Source of the DNA: Caryophanales bacterium UBA4682
GTDB taxonomy: Bacteria; Bacillota_I; Bacilli_A; RFN20; CAG-288
DNA: 64,000 nucleotides
Direction of reading: 5' to 3'
Assembly: GCA_002404995.1 (NCBI GenBank)
Contig: DHKY01000019.1
Span: forward strand, 1 to 64,000
In this document: positions 44,505-53,843 of the stretch, piece by piece
How the letters are laid out: every line of letters starts with the position of its first letter
How positions within the stretch are numbered: position 1 is the stretch's first letter
The notes under the pieces: model-generated
Databases searched by the model: none
The model's input: the letters and a program-made list of their open reading frames with translations, nothing else
What the model was told of the DNA's origin: nothing
Made by a program: the position numbers and the translations under genes

Positions 44505-46322
44505 ATGATCAATAAAGTCAGTGATGTCTATAAAAAGCACATTCCTGCGTTTATCTTCGGTCCTCTGCTTAAGAGGGTTGAGGCCGTTTTCGACCTCAGG
44601 ATTCCTCTCATCAGGAAGGCGGTTATCGACCTTTCTTTTGGAACAAGCAGAGACGTTGTGACTAACGCGATTGGAAGCTTTATCAAGAGGTTCGGTGTCT
44701 GGATCAAAGGGAATGATAGGGTCAATTATGCCATTATTGGCGGGACCCTGATACTTTTAAGGGGCCTTCTTGGATTTTTTGTCACAAGGATTACACAATA
44801 TGTTGCCGCTAAGACCGCCAGGGCTGTTGGCTGTGATGTCCGGGATTCCCTGTATAAGAAAATCCTTTCACTCAGCAAGAAGGAACGGGAAAAGCTTTCT
44901 TCTTCCCGGCTTCTGACTGTGCTTAATGCGGATTCTTATCAGGTGCAGCAAGGCGTTCTCATCTTTATCCGATTGATTGTTCGCGCACCTTTCATCATCT
45001 TAGGTGCCTTGGTTATTTCTTTGGTCCTGAACTGGCAGATTGGGCTGATCTTTGTTGCCATTGTCCCTCTGATTCTTTTTGTCATCTTCTTCCTCAGGAG
45101 CCGTTCTTCCAAGGAATATCTTTCGATTCAATCCAAACTGGATACTCTATCTACGAATGCCAGCGAGACAATCGAAGGCGAGAAAGTAATCCGCGCCTTC
45201 CGCAAGGAAGATTACGAAAACAAGCATTTCGAAGCGAATACCCGGGATTACGAGAAGAACTCCATTAAGGTTTCCTTCCTCAATGGACTTATTAACCCCC
45301 TGACTTTTGCCATCATCGCTTTGGCTACTAGCTTCGTGATCCTCTTCGGAGCTCAACCGATTTTTTCCTCTAGGAGCGAACAAAAGACCGCGCTTGCCTC
45401 TACTATCATCACAGAGGTTTCCTACCTTAGCCAGATTTTCGTCACTCTTGTCCAACTAACGAATGTTGTCATGGTCCTGACCAAAGCTCAAGTCAGCCGG
45501 AAGCGCTGTGATGGGGTTCTCTCCATTAAGCCGAGGATTTTCGAAAAGAAGGATGCCATTGTAAAAGAGGTAAACAAAGGAGAGGAAATCATTTCCTTTG
45601 ATGATGTTTCCTTAGGCTATAAAGAAGAAGGAAACTTAGCCCTCTCTAATATCAGTTTTTCTCTAGGAAAAGGCCAGTCCTTAGGCATTATCGGTGGAAC
45701 CGGAAGCGGAAAGTCTACCATTCTTCATCTTAGGGAACGCTTCCTCGATGTCACTTCGGGTGAAGTGGAATATAAATCCGAAAATATTAAAGACTATTCT
45801 TTAAGCCATCTTCATGAAGAATTCGGGCTTGTTCCTCAGAAAGCGGTGCTTTTCAAAGGAACTATCAAATCCAACAGGTTAAGGAGCAATCCTTCTGCTA
45901 CGGATGATGAAATCACTTCTGCCTTGAAGGAATCCAGGGCTTATGAGTTCGTTTCCAAGTATCCGGACTACCTTGACCATGAAGTCGAGGAAGGCGGAAA
46001 GAACTTCTCTGGTGGTCAAAGACAACGACTTTGCATCGCGCGGGGCATTGTCAAACATCCCGAAGTCCTGCTTCTTGATGATGCTACAAGCGCCCTTGAC
46101 TTGCTTACGGATAAACAAGTCCGGACCAACCTTTCTAAGTACGAAAACAGGACCAAAGTCATTGTTTCTCAGCGTGTCTCGACGGTCATGGACTGTGATC
46201 TTATCCTTGTCTTAGAAGGCGGAAAACTGATTGGCAAAGGAACCCACGAAGAGCTTTTAAAGAACTGCCCGGTCTATCTCGAGACTTATCTTAGCCAGAC
46301 CAAAAAGGAGGAAAGGGAATAA
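44505..46322 (+). CDS. Heterodimeric ABC exporter, half 1 (membrane + ATPase)
   Basis: 605 residues. An N-terminal six-helix exporter domain and a C-terminal ATPase domain. FGPLLKMVEAVFDLMIPLIM appears when AGG is Met. Walker A GGTGSGKST, signature FSGGQRQR and Walker B LLLDDATSALD, where the catalytic Glu is replaced by Asp. That change is typical of one half of a heterodimer. It pairs with the next gene, whose ATG overlaps its stop by one base. The substrate is unknown, perhaps a drug or peptide. Confidence 0.88.
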   Translation: MINKVSDVYKKHIPAFIFGPLLKRVEAVFDLRIPLIRKAVIDLSFGTSRDVVTNAIGSFIKRFGVWIKGNDRVNYAIIGGTLILLRGLLGFFVTRITQYVAAKTARAVGCDVRDSLYKKILSLSKKEREKLSSSRLLTVLNADSYQVQQGVLIFIRLIVRAPFIILGALVISLVLNWQIGLIFVAIVPLILFVIFFLRSRSSKEYLSIQSKLDTLSTNASETIEGEKVIRAFRKEDYENKHFEANTRDYEKNSIKVSFLNGLINPLTFAIIALATSFVILFGAQPIFSSRSEQKTALASTIITEVSYLSQIFVTLVQLTNVVMVLTKAQVSRKRCDGVLSIKPRIFEKKDAIVKEVNKGEEIISFDDVSLGYKEEGNLALSNISFSLGKGQSLGIIGGTGSGKSTILHLRERFLDVTSGEVEYKSENIKDYSLSHLHEEFGLVPQKAVLFKGTIKSNRLRSNPSATDDEITSALKESRAYEFVSKYPDYLDHEVEEGGKNFSGGQRQRLCIARGIVKHPEVLLLDDATSALDLLTDKQVRTNLSKYENRTKVIVSQRVSTVMDCDLILVLEGGKLIGKGTHEELLKNCPVYLETYLSQTKKEERE

Positions 46323-48043
46323 TGAACGACAAAAAACGTTTTCTTTCTTATCTGCTTCCGCAGAAGAAATCCATCTTCGTCCTTTCGTTCTCGGTCTTGA
46401 TTTTCCTTCTTGCCCGTTTAAGCCAACCCTATTTAGTAGGAAAGGCGCTTGACAGGGCCCTTGAAGACAATCAAACCATCTTTATGGTTCTTGTCATTAC
46501 GACTCTTTGCTTATCAATTGTCGGGGCCGTCTTTGATTTCCTTTTCGAGTATACGGTCGGAGTAAGGACACAGAAAAGGATCAGGGAAAGGCGGAATGAT
46601 GTCTACCATAAATTCAATAAAGTTCCGATTTCCGTTCTTTTCAAACAGACAACGGGTGACCTTGTTCAGCTTGAAATCGGCGATGTAGAGAACGTGGCAA
46701 CCGGCCTCTTTTCAGTTTTCAAGTCGCTGATTGAAGGAGTCCTTTCCATAGTCTTAACCATTGTCTTAAGGTTCTGCGTTAATTGGATTCTAGCTTTAGC
46801 TGCCATTCTTTTATCTCCGCTTTCCCTCTTCGTCAGCCGCTTTGTTGCTAAGTTCAGCCATGCCCATTTCAAAAAACAGGCTAAGCTGCAATCTGTTCTG
46901 AACGGCATTTCCTTGGAAGCCATCAACAACAGTGATGTCTTACAGTCTAGGAATTATCAGGATACTTCCTTTGCCAAGTTCAAGAAGGAAGATGATGTTT
47001 TAAAGGAAGAAGGGAAAACAGCCCTCTTCTCTGCTTCCTGGACGAATCCGACAACCCGTTTTGTCAACAATATCATTTATGCTTTAATCGGTATCGGTGG
47101 AATTATCAGGATTGGTTTCTCTACTACTTATCCTATTCTCTCGATGTCAATTGGAAAGCTTTCTTCTTTTTTGAGCTACACGAGCGAATACACAAAGCCT
47201 TTCAATGAAATCAGCGGTGTCCTTGGCGAATACGAGGCGGCAAGATTCTCCTTTGCCCGAATCAATCGCTTCCTTAATTATGAGGAAGATATCGATAATG
47301 GAACCCAGGAAGTCCAGAACATCAGTGAAATCAAATTCGATCATAGGTGGTTTAGCTATGAACCGGATCAGAAACTGATTGAAGATTTCAATGAGACCAT
47401 AAGCAAAGGCGAAAAAGTCGCTATCGTCGGACCGACTGGTGCGGGGAAGTCAACCTTGGTCAATGTGCTGAGGCGTTTCTACGATCCAGTGAAAGGTTCT
47501 GTTCTCTATAATGGAGTCAAAGGAACCGATATCAAGAAATCTTCTTTGCGTTCAAATTTCGGAAGGGTTCTCCAGGAAACATGGATCTTTACCGGAACCA
47601 TCAGGGAAAATGTCCGCTATGCAAGACCAGAAGCAACCGACGAGGAAGTCATTGATGCTTGTAAGAGAAGCCATGCGGATACCTTCATCCAGACCTTGCC
47701 GGAAGGATACAATACCTTGGTTTCTGCTAAAGAAGGGCTCAGTGATGGTGAACGGCAAAGGATCACGATCAGCCGTGTCAGGCTCCTTGAACCGGATATT
47801 GTGATTCTTGATGAAGCAACCAGTAATGTCGATACCAGAACCGAAAAAAGGATTACCGATGCCTTCGATCGGCTTTTGCAAGGTAAGACATCGATTGTCA
47901 TTGCTCATCGTCTTTCGACCATACGGGAAGCGAATCTGATTCTTGTCTTGAAGGACGGACATATTATCGAGTCAGGAAGCCATGACGCATTAAGGAAGAA
48001 GCAGGGATTTTACTACCAAAGGTATTCTTCCCAGTTTAAATAA
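46322..48043 (+). CDS. Heterodimeric ABC exporter, half 2
   Basis: 573 residues with the same layout. Walker A GPTGAGKST, Walker B VILDEATSNVD with catalytic Glu kept, and an altered signature LSDGERQ in place of LSGGQ. AGG at 47471 gives VLMRFYDP, and RQMITISRVML is restored. The altered signature here faces the Asp-type Walker B of half 1, so the dimer would have one degenerate and one active ATP site, as in BmrCD/LmrCD-type exporters. A strong terminator follows. Confidence 0.88.
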   Translation: MNDKKRFLSYLLPQKKSIFVLSFSVLIFLLARLSQPYLVGKALDRALEDNQTIFMVLVITTLCLSIVGAVFDFLFEYTVGVRTQKRIRERRNDVYHKFNKVPISVLFKQTTGDLVQLEIGDVENVATGLFSVFKSLIEGVLSIVLTIVLRFCVNWILALAAILLSPLSLFVSRFVAKFSHAHFKKQAKLQSVLNGISLEAINNSDVLQSRNYQDTSFAKFKKEDDVLKEEGKTALFSASWTNPTTRFVNNIIYALIGIGGIIRIGFSTTYPILSMSIGKLSSFLSYTSEYTKPFNEISGVLGEYEAARFSFARINRFLNYEEDIDNGTQEVQNISEIKFDHRWFSYEPDQKLIEDFNETISKGEKVAIVGPTGAGKSTLVNVLRRFYDPVKGSVLYNGVKGTDIKKSSLRSNFGRVLQETWIFTGTIRENVRYARPEATDEEVIDACKRSHADTFIQTLPEGYNTLVSAKEGLSDGERQRITISRVRLLEPDIVILDEATSNVDTRTEKRITDAFDRLLQGKTSIVIAHRLSTIREANLILVLKDGHIIESGSHDALRKKQGFYYQRYSSQFK

Positions 48044-48045
48044 AA

Positions 48046-48078
48046 GAAAACCGCCGGAAATTCCGGCGGTTTTCTTTG
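48046..48078. terminator. Bidirectional terminator
   Basis: A 14-bp perfect stem (GAAAACCGCCGGAA with TTCCGGCGGTTTTC) between convergent genes, with T-rich ends. Confidence 0.85.
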
Positions 48079-48091
48079 CTTTCTATTGTTA

Positions 48092-48682
48092 TTATTCCCT
48101 TGCGGGAGCGGCTAAGCGCCTGATGATTTTTGAAAGCTCGTTCTCCTTCAGTTGGCCGCTGTTTTTGAAGAAACTGTAAAGCAAAGCTGCAAAAGCACCG
48201 GAATAGAATGTCGCCTTGATCTGTTTTTCCTCTTCCGTGCCCTTATATAGCATTCCGTTGCTTTCTTTATCTAATCGATTAATTAAGTGTAAAATAAATA
48301 AAGATAGCCTATAATAGATTGAACGGGAATTATCGTTATCGACCCTCTTTTTAAAAGGAAGTGTTTCCCTAGAACAGAAAAAATGGGTAATCTTCTTCAC
48401 CGTTTTACGTAAGAATAGGAGTCTGGCGATTGGGAAGAAACTTTTCCTCAGAGGGCGTATCTCCTCAAACAGGGCATCTTCATAACGCTGGAAGACGAAA
48501 CCAAGGAGTTCGTTCTTGTCTTTGAAATTGTTGTAGAAGGTGTTCTTGCTCACCCTTGCTTTGTCGGTAATTTCCTTGATTCCGATGTCATCGTAGTTCT
48601 TCTCTTGAAGAAGCTCAATCAGAGCATTTGCAAGGTCACGTTTGGAGCGTATGATTCGCCCATCTTCTTTCTCTTCAATCAT
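48092..48682 (-). CDS. TetR family regulator
   Basis: 196 residues. The N-terminal helix-turn-helix has IGIKEITDKARVSKNTFYNNFKDK (positions about 33-56 in order). The C-terminal ligand domain is variable. It is divergent from a three-gene ABC transporter and probably represses it. The inverted repeat between them (48711-48733) is a candidate operator. Confidence 0.85.
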   Translation of the reverse strand: MIEEKEDGRIIRSKRDLANALIELLQEKNYDDIGIKEITDKARVSKNTFYNNFKDKNELLGFVFQRYEDALFEEIRPLRKSFFPIARLLFLRKTVKKITHFFCSRETLPFKKRVDNDNSRSIYYRLSLFILHLINRLDKESNGMLYKGTEEEKQIKATFYSGAFAALLYSFFKNSGQLKENELSKIIRRLAAPARE

Positions 48683-48710
48683 ATATGTTGCTTCCTTTAA
48701 ATTTTTTGTT

Positions 48711-48746
48711 CGAAGTCTTGATTTATGACTTCGGTGTCACTATTAT
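48711..48746 (+). promoter_or_regulatory. ABC operon promoter with overlapping inverted repeat
   Basis: CGAAGTC (48711-48717) and GACTTCG (48727-48733) form an inverted repeat with a nine-base spacer. It overlaps a promoter, TTGATT (48718-48723), a 17-base spacer and TATTAT (48741-48746), for the ABC genes. It is a likely TetR operator. Confidence 0.6.
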
Positions 48747-48802
48747 ATCACAAGGCAAGTTATTGAGCTAGAGTGCAAAAACTTACCAAGGAGGTAAATA
48801 CT

Positions 48803-49723
48803 ATGCATACCATTGATATTGTCGACCTCACCAAAGATTATGGACAAGGAAGAGGGATCTTCGATGTTTCCTTTTATGTGAAAAAAGGAGAATGCTTTGG
48901 CTTCTTAGGCCCAAATGGTGCGGGTAAATCAACTACTATTCGTCACTTGATGGGCTTCTCCCTCCCAGATAAGGGACATACCTATATCAATGGACAGGAT
49001 ACACGCTATAACCGTGATATCATTTTTCAGAATGTTGCCTATGTTCCAGGCGAAGTCGTCCTTCCACGAAACCTGAAAGGAAGCGATGTTGTTAAGGAAC
49101 AGAGGCAGCTTAAGGGTGTTCAGAACGATAAACTTTACAATGAATTAAAAGACTACTTCCGTTTGGACCCTAACCTTGTCTGCAAAGAGATGGACTTAGG
49201 AAGGAAACGGAAAATGGCTATTGTCTGTGCCTTTAGGAGCGACCCTGATATTATCATTCTCGATGAGCCTTCTTCAGGTCTTGATCCGGAAAGGCAGGAC
49301 AAATTCGTTGATTTTATTCTTAATCTGAAAAAGAAGGGAAAAACAATTCTCCTCTCTTCCCATATCTTCTCTGAGGTCGATTCCTGCTGTGACCGGATTG
49401 CGGTCATCAAAGACGGAAAGATTGTAAGTCAGATTGTTGCAGACAGTCTGAAACATAAGACGGAGAAGAAATACGTTCTCACTTATTCGAACAAGAAAAA
49501 CAGGGAAAGCGGCAGGGATCGGCTCGTGAGCGAAGGCTTCAAAGTCACCGAAAACGAAAAGGAGCCGATTCTTCTTGTGGATGCTGATGACAAGGATATC
49601 AATAAGCTCCTTTGCAACAGGAACAGGGAAGGAAGGACCGACTTCAAGGAAATAAAAGAAACTTTGGAGGATTACTTCATGTCCTTCTATAAGGAAGACC
49701 TTGATTATGGAGGCATCAAATGA
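48803..49723 (+). CDS. ABC-2 type transporter ATP-binding protein 1
   Basis: 306 residues from ATG 48803, with AAGGAGG eight bases upstream. Walker A GPNGAGKST, Walker B IIILDEPSSGLD. The family pattern LGMKRKMAIVCAFMSDP and DPEMQ appear when AGG is Met, while the CGG beside it stays Arg. It powers an efflux system with the next ATPase and the membrane protein. Overlaps the next gene by four bases. Confidence 0.88.
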   Translation: MHTIDIVDLTKDYGQGRGIFDVSFYVKKGECFGFLGPNGAGKSTTIRHLMGFSLPDKGHTYINGQDTRYNRDIIFQNVAYVPGEVVLPRNLKGSDVVKEQRQLKGVQNDKLYNELKDYFRLDPNLVCKEMDLGRKRKMAIVCAFRSDPDIIILDEPSSGLDPERQDKFVDFILNLKKKGKTILLSSHIFSEVDSCCDRIAVIKDGKIVSQIVADSLKHKTEKKYVLTYSNKKNRESGRDRLVSEGFKVTENEKEPILLVDADDKDINKLLCNRNREGRTDFKEIKETLEDYFMSFYKEDLDYGGIK

Positions 49724-50628
49724 ATCTCGATAAGGAAATCATTCAGATCAATAACATTACAAAAGATTATGGCAATAATCGCGGTGACTTCGATATCAAT
49801 TTGAAAATCCATGAAAACGAAGTTGTCGGTATTGCTGGAGAAAACGGCGCTGGGAAGACTACTCTGATTCGAAGGAGGATGGGCTTCATCCGTCCTGATG
49901 GCGGGAACATCCAGATTCTCGGACAAGATGCCTATAAAGAATCAGCTAATCTGAAGCAATACATCGGTTACTGCCCGGGAGAAATCAATTTCCCGGATGT
50001 GAAGTCCGGAAATGTCTTTCTACGGAATTACGGAAAGAGTCTTGGCAGGACTGAAAAAGACTTCGAATATGCTTCTGAGCTGATTAAAAGAAGGCAGCTT
50101 GACATCCGTGCTTATCCTAAACGGAGGAGTAAGGGAAGGAAGGAAAAGACCGCTATTGTATCCGCTAGGAGGCGAAGACCGAAGATTCTTATCAGGGATG
50201 AGCCCTCTATCGGACTTGACCCCTTAAGGCGTGAGGAACTTCTACAGCTTATCCTCGAGCAGAAGAAAAACGGTGCAACCAGGCTAATATCCTCCAACTC
50301 AATGGATGAACTTAGCCGTGTCTCCGACAAGGTCTACCTGCTTAGCAAAGGACGTATCGTGGACTCTGCGGATGTCAATGCCGTTAAGAATCCGCCATTC
50401 CGGGACTATAAGGTTGCGTTTGTCAGACAAGAAGATTACGAAAGGTTCCTGCATCAGAATTATGAAATCCTTGAGAACAAGCCGCAATATTACCAGCTTG
50501 TACTCCGCGTAAGAAAGGAAGACAGGAAAAACTTCCTTACGGATGTCGCTAGGTTCAAAATCCGTTTCTTAAGCAGGATGAACTACGACCTCTCTACTTA
50601 TTTCAGAGAACGTCGGAAAGGAAAATAG
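49720..50628 (+). CDS. ABC-2 type transporter ATP-binding protein 2
   Basis: 302 residues. Walker A GENGAGKTT, Walker B region ILIMDEPSIGLDPLMREEL, TMLISSNSMDEL, and SKGMKEKTAIVSAMMRRPK; all these Met come from AGG, and the Arg from CGA, AGA or CGT. Under the standard code the Walker B and signature would be broken. It forms a pair with the preceding ATPase. The membrane partner starts three bases after its stop. Confidence 0.88.
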   Translation: MNLDKEIIQINNITKDYGNNRGDFDINLKIHENEVVGIAGENGAGKTTLIRRRMGFIRPDGGNIQILGQDAYKESANLKQYIGYCPGEINFPDVKSGNVFLRNYGKSLGRTEKDFEYASELIKRRQLDIRAYPKRRSKGRKEKTAIVSARRRRPKILIRDEPSIGLDPLRREELLQLILEQKKNGATRLISSNSMDELSRVSDKVYLLSKGRIVDSADVNAVKNPPFRDYKVAFVRQEDYERFLHQNYEILENKPQYYQLVLRVRKEDRKNFLTDVARFKIRFLSRMNYDLSTYFRERRKGK

Positions 50629-50631
50629 AAT

Positions 50632-52998
50632 ATGGGTCACAAAAAGAATATCCTGGTTGTTGGATTAGATAAGAATCAGGAACAAAAAGAAGAGCAACCG
50701 GTTGAACAGCCTGTAGAAAAGAAACGCCATCATCATCTTTTCTCCCACGCTGTTTTCTCCGAGAGCTTTAAGAGCAAGCGTGGTTCCCTTTTCCTTGTTT
50801 CGTTCCTAAATGCCCTTATTATGGTTGTCATTCTTGTCATCAGGTCCAACCTGAACATCAATGCTACTTCGGATGCCAGGAAAGACAGGTTCTCCAATGC
50901 CAACAGGGAAAAGACGATTAAACAGGGAACTATCGGATTATATAATGAGTTTTCTTCTTCTGCGGAAGCGATTGTCACTTTCGACAATGGTGAAGAGACA
51001 ATGCGCCAATCCATTTCCTCTGCAATTGATAAAGTGGATGATTCTGAACTAACAAGCGGGCTCGATTCTGCTAAGACCGTTTTCCGCTTGACATATACTT
51101 TGACAAGGGGCGACGAAGCCAAGAAGAACGAGACTGCTAAAAACGCTGCCAGGAAGGTGATTGAGACTTCAATCAATTCTTCCTCTTCGTATACGGATGA
51201 GGAGAAAGAAGCTGCCAAAACGATTGCCTCTTGCTTCTTTGACGCTTATATCGAAGACAAAGATGCTTCGACGAGAGACCTTTTGATCAAGTGCTTACCT
51301 TCCGCCATTGGATCTATCAGGTGCAAAAAGGCAAACAAAGATGAAAAAGTACAGGAGACCGTGACGAGTGTTCTTAGTGAATGCTTCGATAAGGTTTATA
51401 ACCAGAATCGCGACCAAGAAGAGACAATCCAGGAAGCCATCTATCCTTTAAGGAAAGCAATGGCTTCCGAAGAAGAACTAGAATTCCTTGTTTCTGCTTC
51501 CGACAAGCTCGATGCCGAGTACCAAAAAGACAAACAGAAATACTTATCCGATAAATCAATTCATGACACGGCTCTTTCTTCCTCCGTCAAAGACTATGTT
51601 ATCGGCGGATTCGAAGACAGGCTCTATTACGACTACCTTCCGGATTTTACCGTCAATTATGCCACTAGCGACTTTGGATATCCGATCACTTATGTGGAAA
51701 CCGGGGAAATCGGCGAAAACGGCAATAAAATCAAGAAAGCCGTTGAAGTCAAAACCTATAATCCAAGTGTTTTCGTTCCGGTCGAAGGAGACAGGGGTAC
51801 GACTTCTACCTTAGTTGAGAAAAGGCATAAGAAGGCGATTACGGGCGAAGACTACACCGAAGAGGAATACGCCAAGGCGAAAGAAGATGCCAAAGAAGGC
51901 AGGACTACTCTTGTTGCCGGCTTAGATAACTTCCTTGTCGCTTTCAATACCCGTGACAAGAATAACACCAATCGTTTCTTCGATGGAAAAGACGTGATTG
52001 ATTCCGCCATCAGCGATGCCGCTACCGAGAGGATTCTTTCCAGGGGCAAACAGCAAATCATCGACAATTATAACGAAAAACATGACGTCAAAATTTCTTC
52101 GCTTGATGAAATCACAAACGAGAATTCCTCAATGGACGGAAAGACGAGGAGGAATACCCTTGCGGGCTATGCTTCCAGTTCTATTACTTCCTACAAGAAT
52201 TATTATGCATCGGCATTAAAAGACGGTTATTCTGCAACTGAAAGCAGGAGGATTGCCACTGTCAAGGCTAGCCAGGGCGTCATCAACCAGTTACCGGACA
52301 AAGTCGGCAGTTCCCTTTCAGATATGGGTAACAGGAATGTCTATGGCATTATCGTCGGCAGGATTGGCTTTGCTAGGACTACCCTTCTTGTTCCGATGGT
52401 CTACTCCATTCTTCTTGCAAATGATCTTGTTGCCAACAAAGTCGAGACCGGTTCTCTCGCCTTTACTCTTTCGACTCCGCTTACCCGCGACAGCTATATC
52501 TTCACGGAAGCCTGCTTCAGGATCTTTTCTGAATTTGTCAGGGGTATTACTCTCTTCGTCTTCACTACGATTACCCGCTACGTTGGCATATCTCTGGGCG
52601 GTACGGATCTGCTGGTCTCTCTCCCAAGGGAACATTTGGCTTGCTATTCCCTCGGTAACTTCATGGTCACCCTCGCGATTTCCGGTATCTGCTTCCTCTC
52701 TTCCTGCATCTTCAACAAATCCAATAAAGCAATTGGCATCGGCGGCGGTCTTACCATCTTCTTCTTCATCTGCTCCATCCTTGGTTTATTCGGCACCCGT
52801 GCGATTCCGGGTACCATCCGTATCGAATCAAGGAATAGGTTCAACTATAGGACAATCATTTCCTTCTTCGATCCTCTGGCTGTTAGGGACGGAGATTACG
52901 TCAAGTTCTTCATTAAGCTGATCGGATTGCTGGCCATCACAGTGGTTACTTACATCAGTTCGTCTATCATCTTCAAGAAAAAGGACCTTCCTCTCTAA
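50632..52998 (+). CDS. ABC-2 type permease with large insert
   Basis: 788 residues. A first membrane helix at about 45-65, then a large charged region (about 70-585) that probably lies outside the membrane, then five or six membrane helices in the last 200 residues with GSLAFTLSTPLTRDSYIFTE, a stretch seen in ABC-2 permeases. No catalytic motif is visible in the insert. It is the membrane part of the TetR-controlled exporter. The substrate is unknown. Confidence 0.75.
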   Translation: MGHKKNILVVGLDKNQEQKEEQPVEQPVEKKRHHHLFSHAVFSESFKSKRGSLFLVSFLNALIMVVILVIRSNLNINATSDARKDRFSNANREKTIKQGTIGLYNEFSSSAEAIVTFDNGEETMRQSISSAIDKVDDSELTSGLDSAKTVFRLTYTLTRGDEAKKNETAKNAARKVIETSINSSSSYTDEEKEAAKTIASCFFDAYIEDKDASTRDLLIKCLPSAIGSIRCKKANKDEKVQETVTSVLSECFDKVYNQNRDQEETIQEAIYPLRKAMASEEELEFLVSASDKLDAEYQKDKQKYLSDKSIHDTALSSSVKDYVIGGFEDRLYYDYLPDFTVNYATSDFGYPITYVETGEIGENGNKIKKAVEVKTYNPSVFVPVEGDRGTTSTLVEKRHKKAITGEDYTEEEYAKAKEDAKEGRTTLVAGLDNFLVAFNTRDKNNTNRFFDGKDVIDSAISDAATERILSRGKQQIIDNYNEKHDVKISSLDEITNENSSMDGKTRRNTLAGYASSSITSYKNYYASALKDGYSATESRRIATVKASQGVINQLPDKVGSSLSDMGNRNVYGIIVGRIGFARTTLLVPMVYSILLANDLVANKVETGSLAFTLSTPLTRDSYIFTEACFRIFSEFVRGITLFVFTTITRYVGISLGGTDLLVSLPREHLACYSLGNFMVTLAISGICFLSSCIFNKSNKAIGIGGGLTIFFFICSILGLFGTRAIPGTIRIESRNRFNYRTIISFFDPLAVRDGDYVKFFIKLIGLLAITVVTYISSSIIFKKKDLPL

Positions 52999-53017
52999 TA
53001 AGAAGACTCGGTTAGGG

Positions 53018-53023
53018 TATAAT
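53018..53023 (+). promoter_or_regulatory. -10 box giving a leaderless HAD mRNA
   Basis: TATAAT ends seven bases before the ATG at 53030, so transcription would start at or beside the start codon. No Shine-Dalgarno is present and the -35 is weak. Confidence 0.5.
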
Positions 53024-53029
53024 AGCGGT

Positions 53030-53782
53030 ATGAAAAAAATTGTATTTGCTTCCGATTTCGATAACACCATCTATTTCGGAAAAGAAAAGAACCCTTTCCG
53101 AAAAGATGATCTTACCGCTATTAAGGATTTCCAGAAGAAAGGCGGACTCTTTGGAATCTGTTCAGGAAGAGCCTTACGTGGAATCGATTTCCCGAGTGAG
53201 GGAATCCTCGAATATGATTTCAAAATAAGTGCCACTGGAGCCCTTGTAGTCGGAAAGGGCAACGAGACGCTGTATAGGGATCCGATTCCTTCTGCCTTAG
53301 CAAAGGAGATTTACTTTTTCCTGAAAAAGAACACTTCCTTTTGGGTCGTTCTCAATACTGGAAAGTACCTCCTTTCCGAACACGATATCCTAGATGGTCT
53401 TCCTCCGAAAAAGGAGGAAGACCTTTTCTTGTCTCCGGTTTGCGGAGTCTCGGTGGATTGCCTGGATGAAGAGAACGCCTGGGAATGGAAACAGTTTCTG
53501 GAAAAGAAGTATCCTAGTATCGTCGCATATCAGAACAAGAACTTTCTCGACAGGGTGAAAAAAGGAAATTCCAAGGGGAACGGAATCGAGGAACTGAAGA
53601 AAATCCTAAAGGCTGACATTGTGGCAGGAAGGGGCGATTCCTACAATGACATTCCTCTCCTTGAGGAAGCTAGTCCCTCCTATACCTTCTTAACCTCTCC
53701 GAAATCCGTTCAGGACAAGGCCACCGCAGTGGTTTCTTCGCTTGGTGACGCTTTAAATGATTTAAGGAGTCGATTTTTCTAG
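53030..53782 (+). CDS. Cof-type HAD hydrolase
   Basis: 250 residues. A haloacid dehalogenase-fold phosphatase. Nucleophile Asp9 and Asp11 in SDFDNT, SGR motif II, and GRGDSYNDIPLLEEA as motif IV. It probably acts on a sugar phosphate or FMN-like compound; the substrate is not shown. The gene seems to be leaderless. Confidence 0.85.
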   Translation: MKKIVFASDFDNTIYFGKEKNPFRKDDLTAIKDFQKKGGLFGICSGRALRGIDFPSEGILEYDFKISATGALVVGKGNETLYRDPIPSALAKEIYFFLKKNTSFWVVLNTGKYLLSEHDILDGLPPKKEEDLFLSPVCGVSVDCLDEENAWEWKQFLEKKYPSIVAYQNKNFLDRVKKGNSKGNGIEELKKILKADIVAGRGDSYNDIPLLEEASPSYTFLTSPKSVQDKATAVVSSLGDALNDLRSRFF

Positions 53783-53802
53783 GAAAAAGTTTTTCTAAAG
53801 CT

Positions 53803-53808
53803 TATAAT
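53803..53808 (+). promoter_or_regulatory. -10 box of the COG2509 flavoprotein
   Basis: TATAAT 35 bases before the ATG, with GGAGG in the leader. Confidence 0.5.
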
Positions 53809-53843
53809 TTAATTTTGTTTGTTTACTTGGAGGAAAATAAATT

